DNA of 64,000 nucleotides, taken from NCBI RefSeq assembly GCF_002900095.1, contig NZ_LLKN01000002.1:682001-746000 (forward strand), given 5' to 3'. The stretch is from Salegentibacter mishustinae (GTDB lineage Bacteria; Bacteroidota; Bacteroidia; Flavobacteriales; Flavobacteriaceae). Below, piece by piece: positions 1 to 7,232 of this stretch (the first letter of the stretch is position 1; every line of letters starts with the position of its first letter). Made by a program: the position numbers and the translations under genes. The notes beneath the pieces are model-generated. The model was not told where the DNA came from and searched no databases. It saw only the letters and a list, made by a program, of their open reading frames with translations.

Positions 1-1
1 T

Positions 2-280
2 GACAGGTCTTTGGTTTTGGATTGTTTTAAAGATGGGGCTTTTAGATTAGCTATAGCTCATCAAATCCCTATTGTTCCCATAACCTTTTACGATAATAAA
101 AAACGCTTTTCTTATAAATTCGTTTCTGGGTCCCCGGGGAAACTTCGCGTGAAAATTCATGAATTTATTACTACAAAAGGAATGCAACCCGCCGATAGAA
201 AAAATTTAAGAAATCAAACGCGCCAGGTAATTTTTGAAGAGCTTACTAAAAACCTGGAGCAAGAAAATCCTTCAAAATAA
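2..280 (+). CDS. plsC: 1-acyl-sn-glycerol-3-phosphate acyltransferase, C-terminal part (cut by window edge)
   Basis: The reading frame is open from base 2, so this is the end of a gene that starts outside the window. The visible 92 codons contain the block FKDGAFRLAI followed by IPIVPITF, typical of the region just after the FPEGTRSR motif in PlsC-type lysophosphatidic acid acyltransferases, which acylate 1-acylglycerol-3-phosphate in phospholipid synthesis. The catalytic HxxxxD motif would lie upstream and cannot be seen. A TTG at base 11 is not a real start. The family call rests on this C-terminal block alone; a complete second plsC lies at 34110-34841. Confidence 0.75.
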   Translation, partial: DRSLVLDCFKDGAFRLAIAHQIPIVPITFYDNKKRFSYKFVSGSPGKLRVKIHEFITTKGMQPADRKNLRNQTRQVIFEELTKNLEQENPSK

Positions 281-294
281 AACTTCTGAAGGAT
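267..294 (+). terminator. Possible weak terminator hairpin after plsC fragment
   Basis: ATCCTTC (267-273) and GAAGGAT (288-294) form a 7-bp stem over the plsC stop codon, in the gap before a convergent gene. There is no long T-run, so termination is uncertain. Confidence 0.3.
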
Positions 295-313
295 TCTACT
301 CCTTTCATAGGTG

Positions 314-1780
314 CTAAAAATTGAAACTTATTCCGGAATACACGCCTAAATAGAATGGGCGTACGCCTGGAGCATCATTAAAAGTATCTAACTGATACTT
401 AAATATGGGTTCTAAATTCAACTGAAAACTATCGGTAAGTTTGTAATCTAATCCCACTCCCACATTGGTACTAAAGCTAACTTTATTAATATTATTTGCT
501 TCGCCAATTCTGGTGTTTTGATTATTGGTATTTACCTTGATATTATTTTCATCTAAAAACAGGCTGCTTCCGCCGGCAATTAAGTTAATTCCAATTTTAC
601 GATCTACAAGATTATATTCAATTTCCAACGGAACTTCAATAAATCCAAACTGTTGATTGATTTCGCCGGGTAAGGCCATGTTGGTGCCAGAGAAATTACT
701 TCCGTCACTATTTTCCAGCTCCCTTCCCGGAATAATAATGGGTGCGCTATCTATTTGCACATTATCTGACTCGTAATTTATGGAACTAATATTATTAGGG
801 TTTACAGTGGCAGAAAACATAATATCTTCTACATCGTAACTCATTGATACTTTAGAAATTCCACTCCTAATCTTTATTTTATCTGAAATTGCATAGGCCA
901 AATTCATTCCATAAGCCATACTTACCTGCGAGCTGGTATTGTTACCTGCAAATTGTGGCGCTATCGGGCTTCCTTTTCCAATATTGTCATAAAAAACAGG
1001 AGCGGCAAAAGTGCTTAAACGCAGTTTCTTTTTGGTTGTTTCTGCAATAAGATCTTCTTCTTTTTCCAGGTTTTTATCTTTTTCAATCTGGGCTAATTGC
1101 CGGGCTACTTCCAGGCTGTCTTTCGTTGAAAATTGCTCTTCTATTTCAGTTTTATTCGCTTCATTTTGAGCGATAGCTTCAGATTCCTGCTGTTCGTTTT
1201 TTGAATTTGGATTGATGAAATCCTTATGTTGAATATTTTTTTCTTCGGAATTTTGATGATCTTCTGTGGCTAATGCTGAATTCTGCTCGCTTACTTCACC
1301 TGTAATAATATTTTCTGACTTCTGTTTTTCAGCAGAATTACCTGAAGTTTTTTCGAACCCGGAATTAATGTTTTCTGAAGCTAAAGCCGAATTGTTATTA
1401 GTTGATGAGTTTTTGGAATCTTTAGATGTTGAATAAAATGTTTCATCCACATTGTTCTTCAATATTTCTGAAGCATTGGTAAACTGTTCGTTTTTATTGA
1501 TTTCTGGTAAATTTATTTGAGGTTTTGCACTTTCTTCCACTTCAAAAACAACTTGTGTCTCTGTGAAATTATTCTGGCTAAAGAAATAGCCGCCAAGCAC
1601 CAGCGCTAGAACTGCGGCAACTCCGCCAAGTTTTATCCATAGCGGAATGATAAAAGGCTTTTTTCGATCTTTCTCCTTCAGTTTGCCGGCAATATTATTC
1701 CATAACTCAGGACTTGGTTCTGGGGCAAAATCCCTGAACTTTTCCTGGTATAGCCGGTCTATGTTTTTTCTTTCTTTCAT
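314..1780 (-). CDS. Anti-sigma-like inner-membrane protein with C-terminal outer-membrane beta-barrel
   Basis: A 488-residue protein. Residues 1-45 are basic and polar (DRLYQEKFRDF, then a PELWNNI motif) and look like the cytoplasmic N-terminus of Bacteroidetes anti-sigma partners. One membrane segment lies at about 47-67. Residues about 70-260 form a low-complexity linker rich in Asn, Glu, Ser and Lys. From about 265 to the end the sequence alternates like a small beta-barrel and ends in Phe (YSGISFNF). Its ATG overlaps the stop of the ECF sigma gene (ATGA), so the two are translationally coupled. I infer that it sequesters or senses for that sigma factor; NCBI-style annotation would call it an outer membrane beta-barrel protein. 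Confidence 0.7.
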   Translation of the reverse strand: MKERKNIDRLYQEKFRDFAPEPSPELWNNIAGKLKEKDRKKPFIIPLWIKLGGVAAVLALVLGGYFFSQNNFTETQVVFEVEESAKPQINLPEINKNEQFTNASEILKNNVDETFYSTSKDSKNSSTNNNSALASENINSGFEKTSGNSAEKQKSENIITGEVSEQNSALATEDHQNSEEKNIQHKDFINPNSKNEQQESEAIAQNEANKTEIEEQFSTKDSLEVARQLAQIEKDKNLEKEEDLIAETTKKKLRLSTFAAPVFYDNIGKGSPIAPQFAGNNTSSQVSMAYGMNLAYAISDKIKIRSGISKVSMSYDVEDIMFSATVNPNNISSINYESDNVQIDSAPIIIPGRELENSDGSNFSGTNMALPGEINQQFGFIEVPLEIEYNLVDRKIGINLIAGGSSLFLDENNIKVNTNNQNTRIGEANNINKVSFSTNVGVGLDYKLTDSFQLNLEPIFKYQLDTFNDAPGVRPFYLGVYSGISFNF

Positions 1781-2319
1781 AGCGATTGCACCTTATTGTC
1801 GTTGAGGTGGTTTTCTATTTTAGACTTCAAAATATGCCTGGCACGGGCCAAATTAGATTTTGAACTTCCTACACTTATATTCAGCATTTCTGCAATCTCT
1901 TTGTGTGAAAATCCGTCTAGTGCATAGAGGTTAAAAATTTGCCGGTAACGTTCTGGCAAATCCTGAATACTTTCTAATAGAAAATCGGTTGTAATTTCTT
2001 CGTCATCAACTTCTATTTCTGGATCTTCCAGAAGGTTTTCATTAATGATCTCAAAATATTTCTCTTTTCGGTGCTTTTGTAGGGTGGTGTTTATGACAAT
2101 ACGTTTCATCCAGCCTTCAAAAGAACCTTTATCTTCATATTGGTTGATTTTATTGAAAATGGTGATGAAACCATCTTGCAAGTTGTCTTCAGCCTGCTGA
2201 TAGTTATTAGAATATTTAAGGCACAGGCCAAAAAGTTTACCGGAGTACAGTCGGTAAAGCTTTTCCTGTGCCCTAATATCCTGTTTTTTACACTGATGTA
2301 TGAGTTTTTCTAAACTCAC
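1777..2319 (-). CDS. ECF-type RNA polymerase sigma factor
   Basis: A 180-residue sigma-70 family protein with region 2 at about 20-85 (YRLYSGKLFGLCLKY, and DGFITIFNKI for core binding and -10 recognition) and a region 4 helix-turn-helix at about 125-170 (LPERYRQIFNLYALDGFSH, then KEIAEML). There is no region 3, as expected for extracytoplasmic-function sigma factors. The start appears to be GTG. It lies 12 bp after a lipoprotein gene and overlaps the anti-sigma/barrel gene by 4 bp, suggesting one operon responding to envelope conditions. The target genes cannot be told from this window. Confidence 0.9.
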   Translation of the reverse strand: MSLEKLIHQCKKQDIRAQEKLYRLYSGKLFGLCLKYSNNYQQAEDNLQDGFITIFNKINQYEDKGSFEGWMKRIVINTTLQKHRKEKYFEIINENLLEDPEIEVDDEEITTDFLLESIQDLPERYRQIFNLYALDGFSHKEIAEMLNISVGSSKSNLARARHILKSKIENHLNDNKVQSL

Positions 2320-2331
2320 TAACTTAGATTG

Positions 2332-2811
2332 TTATGTGTTAGTATTTTCTTGTGGTGTTGTTGGTCCTGGCTCTCCAACCGGAACATCAATAATTAAAAA
2401 CTCTGCTTCTCCATCTTCATCTTCTCCCGTAAGTAATTTAAATTGGTAATTATTGTAATCTTCACTAGTAATTCTTAAATCTGTTATAGTGCGACTATCA
2501 GTTAATTCTCCTTCTTCAGTACAGTCTGTAATATTTGCATCATATGAAGTTAATGCAGCAATTTCTATTACAAATGTAGAATCGGTTTCCTCAGCTATGT
2601 ATTGATTGACGCTAAAATTAGAAAATTTGTGACACGCATTAGGTAGCTCATAAGCTACTTCTAAATCATAACTTTCACCAATTTCAAAATATTCCGGTAA
2701 ATCAGTACCGGTAATTTCTGCGATCGCAAAATTTAAATTGGGACCATCATCATCTGTCTCGCAACTGTAAAGACTTAGGGCCAGGACCATTAACAAGGCA
2801 ATTCTTTTCAT
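2332..2811 (-). CDS. Predicted lipoprotein of unknown function
   Basis: A 159-residue protein with a lipoprotein signal peptide: basic start, hydrophobic stretch and lipobox LYSC with the lipidated Cys at about 17, then an acidic ETDDDG segment. The remainder is acidic and ends in a Pro/Thr/Asn-rich tail; two further Cys (about 59 and 96) could form a disulfide. I do not recognise the family. It is the first gene of the lipoprotein-sigma-antisigma set on this strand, so it could be an envelope component controlled by or feeding into the sigma system (inference). Confidence 0.7.
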   Translation of the reverse strand: MKRIALLMVLALSLYSCETDDDGPNLNFAIAEITGTDLPEYFEIGESYDLEVAYELPNACHKFSNFSVNQYIAEETDSTFVIEIAALTSYDANITDCTEEGELTDSRTITDLRITSEDYNNYQFKLLTGEDEDGEAEFLIIDVPVGEPGPTTPQENTNT

Positions 2812-2881
2812 TTTTAATTTGTTATTTAAGTGTTATCTATTTCATAGATGCAGCTTTATTGAAATGGTTGCGTGCCGAAAC

Positions 2882-2911
2882 AAAAAAATCCCTTTTTTTA
2901 AGGGATTTTTA
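2882..2911 (-). terminator. Intrinsic terminator of recA (probably bidirectional)
   Basis: The stem AAAAATCCCTT / AAGGGATTTTT (2884-2894 with 2900-2910) is flanked by A and T runs, so it can work in both directions. It lies about 30 bp past the recA stop and separates recA from the lipoprotein-sigma genes. Confidence 0.85.
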
Positions 2912-2938
2912 AGACTTTGTTGTTATTTAATCTTGAGC

Positions 2939-3955
2939 TTAAGCTTCTTTAGCTATTTTAATAGCATTTTTTATTTTTTCTTCAAGCTCATCCATAAGGT
3001 CTGGATTGTCTTTTAGTAGAGTTTTTACCGCATCACGACCCTGACCTAATTTGGTATCTTCGTAGCTAAACCAGGAACCGCTCTTTTTCACGATTTCATA
3101 ATCAACCCCAATATCTATAATTTCTCCAATCTTAGAGATTCCTTCGCCATACATAATGTCGAATTCGGCGGTTTTAAATGGAGGGGCAACTTTGTTTTTC
3201 ACCACTTTTACACGGGTTTTATTACCCATAACGTTACTATTACTATCTTTTATTTGCGTAGAACGTCTAATATCTAAACGTACCGAAGCATAGAATTTTA
3301 AAGCGTTACCACCGGTAGTAGTTTCTGGGTTTCCAAACATAACCCCGATCTTTTCCCTTAACTGGTTAATAAAGATTACGGTACAATTTGTTTTACTAAT
3401 AGAAGAGGTGAGTTTTCTAAGGGCTTGAGACATTAAACGGGCGTGTAATCCCATTTTAGAATCTCCCATTTCACCTTCAATCTCACTTTTAGGAGTAAGC
3501 GCAGCAACCGAGTCTATCACAATTATATCTATTGCTCCAGACCGGATTAAATTATCGGCAATTTCCAGTGCCTGTTCTCCATTATCTGGTTGCGAAATAA
3601 TAAGGTTCTCTATATCTACACCAAGTTTTTCTGCATAAAAACGGTCAAAAGCATGTTCTGCATCAATAAAGGCAGCGATGCCTCCTTTTTCCTGAGCTTC
3701 AGCTATTGCGTGTAAAGTTAAAGTTGTTTTACCCGAAGATTCAGGTCCATAAATTTCAATAACCCTTCCTCGTGGATATCCTCCAACACCCATGGCTAAA
3801 TCTAAACCTAAAGAACCGGTAGAAATGGCGTCTATGTCTACTACGGCCTGGTCACTCATCTTCATCACGGTACCCTTTCCGTAGGTTTTATCCATTTTAT
3901 CCAGGGTAAGCTTTAAGGCTTTTAGTTTTGCTTCTTTTTCTTTATCGTTGCTCAT
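2939..3955 (-). CDS. recA: Recombinase RecA
   Basis: A 338-residue RecA, the DNA-dependent ATPase that forms filaments on single-stranded DNA, drives strand exchange and stimulates LexA-type cleavage. Visible motifs: Walker [10 protein letters not shown] at 70-78, Walker B region [10 protein letters not shown] at about 145, loop L1 and L2 blocks ([40 protein letters not shown]). The length is slightly short because the acidic C-terminal tail seen in E. coli is nearly absent, ending instead in a basic/Ala stretch. It is monocistronic, between its own promoter at 3983-4013 and a strong terminator. Confidence 0.98.
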   Translation of the reverse strand: MSNDKEKEAKLKALKLTLDKMDKTYGKGTVMKMSDQAVVDIDAISTGSLGLDLAMGVGGYPRGRVIEIYGPESSGKTTLTLHAIAEAQEKGGIAAFIDAEHAFDRFYAEKLGVDIENLIISQPDNGEQALEIADNLIRSGAIDIIVIDSVAALTPKSEIEGEMGDSKMGLHARLMSQALRKLTSSISKTNCTVIFINQLREKIGVMFGNPETTTGGNALKFYASVRLDIRRSTQIKDSNSNVMGNKTRVKVVKNKVAPPFKTAEFDIMYGEGISKIGEIIDIGVDYEIVKKSGSWFSYEDTKLGQGRDAVKTLLKDNPDLMDELEEKIKNAIKIAKEA

Positions 3956-3982
3956 AATTTGAATAATCTATTTAGAGAGTTG

Positions 3983-4013
3983 CTAAATTACTATAAGTTT
4001 TCCTGCATCACAA
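3983..4013 (-). promoter_or_regulatory. Bacteroidetes-type promoter of recA
   Basis: On the minus strand TTG (4013-4011) is followed after 20 bp by TAATTTAG (3990-3983), one base off the TAnnTTTG consensus. It lies about 28 bp upstream of the recA ATG. No LexA-like palindrome was obvious to me. Confidence 0.6.
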
Positions 4014-4033
4014 TTTTATATGAACGGCTTTTG

Positions 4034-4371
4034 TATATTTACCTTATATGATAGATTTAAAATACTGAAACAATTTTGCTGAGGTATTTTAATTTTTTGA
4101 ATCAAATGCCTCGCTGTACTTGCAAAGAGGTAATAAACCAAATAGAAATTTAAAAATTAACTCTGCCTATGAGATTTTTGAGAAAAAGTCTGGTTATGCC
4201 TGGTGGTTTTGATGCTTCAGCGATTATTTTGCTGAATGTGAGTTGCCGGGTAGACGGTGGCTAGAATTTTAAAATCTAATTTATGAAAGAAAGTAAAAAA
4301 GATTACAAACCGAATTAGCCACACAAAAAATGCCCTGGGAATTCAATTTTCAGGGCATTTTTTCTTCCTTG
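4034..4371 (+). ncRNA. Candidate structured non-coding RNA upstream of trhO
   Basis: The 470-bp gap between recA and trhO has no convincing gene but shows RNA-like structure. A promoter-like TATATTTA lies at 4034-4041. Downstream come a 9-bp hairpin (GAGGTATTT 4081-4089 with AAATGCCTC 4104-4112), a second possible partner GAGG near 4126, a 6-bp hairpin TTCAGC/GCTGAA (about 4216-4236), a 7-bp long-range stem GTGGCTA/TAGCCAC (4257-4263 with 4316-4322), and a strong terminator at 4331-4366. Hallmarks of RNase P, tmRNA and SRP RNA were not seen. A 6S-type RNA of flavobacteria is possible, but I cannot confirm it. A 31-codon frame (4169-4264) inside it is probably chance. Confidence 0.4.
4331..4366 (+). 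terminator. Strong intrinsic terminator between ncRNA candidate and trhO
   Basis: TGCCCTG (4331-4337) pairs with CAGGGCA (4351-4357), followed by a T6 run; A6 on the left makes it bidirectional. It ends about 17 bp before the trhO promoter element, so whatever is transcribed upstream ends here. Confidence 0.85.
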
Positions 4372-4382
4372 AATTTTAAACG

Positions 4383-4390
4383 TATCTTTG
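4383..4390 (+). promoter_or_regulatory. -7 element of trhO promoter
   Basis: TATCTTTG matches the flavobacterial TAnnTTTG consensus exactly. It overlaps an in-frame TTG at 4388, which rules that codon out as the start and favours the ATG at 4427. Confidence 0.65.
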
Positions 4391-4426
4391 CAAAAAATTT
4401 CTTTAACCTTAACTAATTCGTATAGC

Positions 4427-5458
4427 ATGCAACTGTACAATAAATTAAGCGCTAAAGAGAGGGAAACACTTATAGACGAAGCGGGAGAAGACCGTTTAAC
4501 GCTCTCTTTTTATGCCTACGCCAAAATTGGCAATCCACATTTATTCAGAAATCATCTTTTTATCGCCTGGGACCAAATGGATGTGCTTGGCCGCATTTAT
4601 GTTGCGCACGAGGGGATTAATGCCCAACTTTCTGTTCCGGCAAAACGATTTGAGGAATTTAAAAAGTTTATTGATAATATTTATTTTCTTGAAGGCGTGA
4701 GACTAAATATCGCTATTGAACACGACGCCAAAGCTTTTTTAAAGCTGAAGGTTAAAGTTCGTGATAAAATAGTAGCTGACGGACTTAATGATAGCACTTT
4801 TGATGTTACCAATAAAGGGGTGCACGTAGATGCTTTAAAATTCAACGACCTTATTAGCGATCCTAATACTGTATTGGTAGATATGCGTAACCATTATGAA
4901 AGTGAAATTGGTCATTTTCAGGGAGCCATCAAGCCAGATGTAGATACATTTAGAGATTCTTTGCCAATTATAGAGAACGATCTCAAAGATTATAAAGAAG
5001 ATAAAAACCTGGTAATGTATTGTACCGGTGGTATTAGATGTGAAAAGGCCAGCGCATATTATAAGCACAAAGGGTTTAAAAATGTGTATCAGCTGGAAGG
5101 TGGAATTATTGAATATGCCCGCCAGGTAGAAAAGCAAAAACTAGAGAACAAGTTTATAGGTAAGAATTTTGTTTTTGATCATCGCCGTGCCGAACAAATT
5201 TCAGGAGATGTGATCGCAAATTGTCACCAGTGCGGAAAAGCTTGCGATACCCATGTAAATTGCGCTAATGAAGCCTGTCACTTACTGTTTATTCAGTGTG
5301 AAGAATGTGCCGAAAAAATGAATAATTGTTGTTCTACAGATTGCATGGAGATTGCTGCATTGCCTTACGAAGAGCAAAAAGCCCTGAGAAAGGGTAAAGG
5401 AAACAGCAATAAAATATTCAAAAAAGGGCGTTCTGAGGTTTTAAAATATAAAAGTTAA
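4427..5458 (+). CDS. trhO: tRNA uridine(34) hydroxylase TrhO (rhodanese-related)
   Basis: A 343-residue TrhO/YceA family protein, which performs O2-dependent hydroxylation of U34 in tRNA on the way to 5-(carboxy)methoxyuridine. Order: N-terminal acylphosphatase-like domain (about 1-110), rhodanese domain (about 130-235) with active-site loop CTGGIRCEK (catalytic Cys about 199, second Cys about 205), then a Cys-rich C-terminal segment (CHQCGKACDTHVNC, CEECAEKM, NNCCSTDCM) that likely binds metal. The ATG at 4427 is used because the longer frame starts inside the promoter. It follows a terminator and is probably monocistronic. Confidence 0.93.
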   Translation: MQLYNKLSAKERETLIDEAGEDRLTLSFYAYAKIGNPHLFRNHLFIAWDQMDVLGRIYVAHEGINAQLSVPAKRFEEFKKFIDNIYFLEGVRLNIAIEHDAKAFLKLKVKVRDKIVADGLNDSTFDVTNKGVHVDALKFNDLISDPNTVLVDMRNHYESEIGHFQGAIKPDVDTFRDSLPIIENDLKDYKEDKNLVMYCTGGIRCEKASAYYKHKGFKNVYQLEGGIIEYARQVEKQKLENKFIGKNFVFDHRRAEQISGDVIANCHQCGKACDTHVNCANEACHLLFIQCEECAEKMNNCCSTDCMEIAALPYEEQKALRKGKGNSNKIFKKGRSEVLKYKS

Positions 5459-5533
5459 CACAGCGTTCTTAAAAGGGAGTGCCAATTAATATTGGTATAT
5501 TTACCTTTTTAGAATCTCAATATAAACCCAAAA

Positions 5534-5556
5534 GTCTGCAAATTAGTTTGCAAGAC
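5534..5556 (+). repeat. Dyad in the leader of ricT
   Basis: TGCAAA and TTTGCA, extended by GTC/GAC, form an imperfect inverted repeat about 20-40 bp before the ricT start. There is no T-run. It could be a leader hairpin or a protein site; its role is unknown. Confidence 0.3.
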
Positions 5557-5575
5557 TTACAACATATAAATATTT

Positions 5576-6736
5576 ATGGCTTGTAGCAGTTGCTCAACCA
5601 AAGACGGTCAGCCAAAAGGATGTAAAAATAACGGAACCTGTGGCACAGATTCCTGTAATAAACTTTCTGTATTCGATTGGCTTTCAAATATGTCTATGCC
5701 TAACGGTGTAGAACCTTTTAATTATGTAGAAGTTCGCTTTAAAAACGGAAGAAAACACTTTTTTAAAAATACCGAAAACCTAAGCCTTAGTATGGGCGAT
5801 GTAGTGGCTGTTGAAGCCTCTCCCGGGCACGATGTGGGTATGGTAAGCCTTACCGGAGAACTGGTGAGGGTGCAAATGAAAAAGAAAAAAGTAAAACCCG
5901 ATAGCGAAGAAGTTCTAAAGATTTACCGAAAAGCCACCCAAAAAGATATTGATGTTTGGGAAGAAGTTCGCGGTAGGGAAGAAGCGATAAAGAAACGTGC
6001 TCGTGAAATCGCCATTCGCCTTAATCTTAGTATGAAGATTAGCGATATCGAGTTTCAGGGGGATGCTTCAAAAGCAACTTTTTATTATACAGCAGATGAT
6101 CGCGTAGATTTCCGTCAGTTAATCAAAGAATTTGCACGGGAATTTAATACGCGTATAGAAATGCGCCAAATTGGTTTAAGGCAGGAAGCTGCCCGCCTTG
6201 GCGGAATTGGCTCTTGCGGGCGGGAACTTTGTTGTTCTACCTGGCTTACAGATTTTAGATCGGTAAGTACTTCTGCAGCGAGATATCAGCAATTATCCTT
6301 AAATCCGCAGAAATTAGCGGGACAATGTGGAAAGTTGAAATGTTGCCTTAACTACGAGCTGGATTCTTACCTGGAGGCTTTAAAAACCTTTCCAAGAACC
6401 GATACCAAGCTTTTTACCAAAAAAGGAACTGCAGTTTGCCAGAAAATAGACATTTTTCAAGGCGTACTTTGGTATGCCTATGAGGGAGAATGGATGAACT
6501 GGCATAAATTAACCGCAGAACAGGCGAATAAAATTATAGCTTCAAATCGTAAGAAAGAAGATGTTGGTAGCCTTGAAGAGTTTGAAGTTCAGCTTCAAAT
6601 TGAAGAGAAACCAGATTTTAATAATGTGGTTGGGCAGGATAGCTTAACGCGTTTCGATAAGCCCAAAGGTCAGCAAAAAAAGAACAAGTCAAAAAAGCGA
6701 AGAAAACGTAAAGGAAAACCTTCTAAGAATGCGTAA
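5576..6736 (+). CDS. ricT: PSP1-domain protein RicT (YaaT-like)
   Basis: A 386-residue protein of the PSP1 C-terminal family; B. subtilis RicT (YaaT) is part of the RicAFT complex that carries iron-sulfur clusters and affects RNase Y. The Cys-rich N-terminus (CSSCSTKDGQPKGCKNNGTC) and the core motifs CGRELCCSTWL and GQCGKLKCCLNYE (about 215-260) are typical. The C-terminal 30 residues are very Lys/Arg rich. It overlaps gldH by 8 bp and stands in the order ricT-gldH-PBP1A, an arrangement I associate with flavobacteria. The biochemical role in Bacteroidota is not established. Confidence 0.88.
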   Translation: MACSSCSTKDGQPKGCKNNGTCGTDSCNKLSVFDWLSNMSMPNGVEPFNYVEVRFKNGRKHFFKNTENLSLSMGDVVAVEASPGHDVGMVSLTGELVRVQMKKKKVKPDSEEVLKIYRKATQKDIDVWEEVRGREEAIKKRAREIAIRLNLSMKISDIEFQGDASKATFYYTADDRVDFRQLIKEFAREFNTRIEMRQIGLRQEAARLGGIGSCGRELCCSTWLTDFRSVSTSAARYQQLSLNPQKLAGQCGKLKCCLNYELDSYLEALKTFPRTDTKLFTKKGTAVCQKIDIFQGVLWYAYEGEWMNWHKLTAEQANKIIASNRKKEDVGSLEEFEVQLQIEEKPDFNNVVGQDSLTRFDKPKGQQKKNKSKKRRKRKGKPSKNA

Positions 6737-7220
6737 TGCCTGGTTATTTTTAATTTTTATTGGCGCCTTTGCCTTTTTTACTTCCTGCGATAAAAAGCGG
6801 GTTTATGACGAATACAAACCTGTAAATGGCGGTTGGGACAAAGATTCTACCCTGGTCTTTAAATTGGGAAAATTAGACTCGCTACAAAATTATAACCTGT
6901 TTATAAACGTTAGAAATAATAAAGATTATAATTACAGAAATTTATTTTTAATTACCGAAATGCGTTTTCCGCAGGGCAAAGTAATTACCGATACCCTGGA
7001 ATATGAAATGGCAGCGCCAGATGGAACCTGGCTTGGTACAGGTTTTGGTGATGTAAAAGAAAGTAAGCTCTGGTATAAAGAAAATGTGAGTTTTACTGAA
7101 CCCGGTAAATATAGGATTGCCATAAAACAGGCAATGCGTAAAAACGACCAGGTTGATGGAATAGAGAATTTAGAAGGAATTACCCACGTAGGTTTCAGGA
7201 TAGAAAAAGACCTGCAATAA
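6729..7220 (+). CDS. gldH: Gliding motility lipoprotein GldH
   Basis: A 163-residue lipoprotein with lipobox FTSC (Cys about 20) after a hydrophobic signal. The body (VYDEYKPVNGGWDKD, and EMAAPDGTWLGTGFGDVKES) matches GldH, needed for gliding in Flavobacterium johnsoniae and linked to the type IX secretion/gliding machinery. Start and stop overlap or closely abut ricT and the PBP gene, consistent with one operon. Presence of gldH does not by itself prove motility; the other gld genes are not in this window. Confidence 0.9.
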   Translation: MRNAWLFLIFIGAFAFFTSCDKKRVYDEYKPVNGGWDKDSTLVFKLGKLDSLQNYNLFINVRNNKDYNYRNLFLITEMRFPQGKVITDTLEYEMAAPDGTWLGTGFGDVKESKLWYKENVSFTEPGKYRIAIKQAMRKNDQVDGIENLEGITHVGFRIEKDLQ

Positions 7221-7232
7221 TATTTTACATAA

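Noticed and set aside
4169-4264. 31-codon frame in the recA-trhO gap
   Set aside because: It overlaps paired regions of the RNA candidate and its sequence resembles no protein I know.
4388-4426. N-terminal extension of trhO from a TTG
   Set aside because: The TTG is inside a consensus TATCTTTG promoter element; the ATG at 4427 gives the standard TrhO N-terminus.
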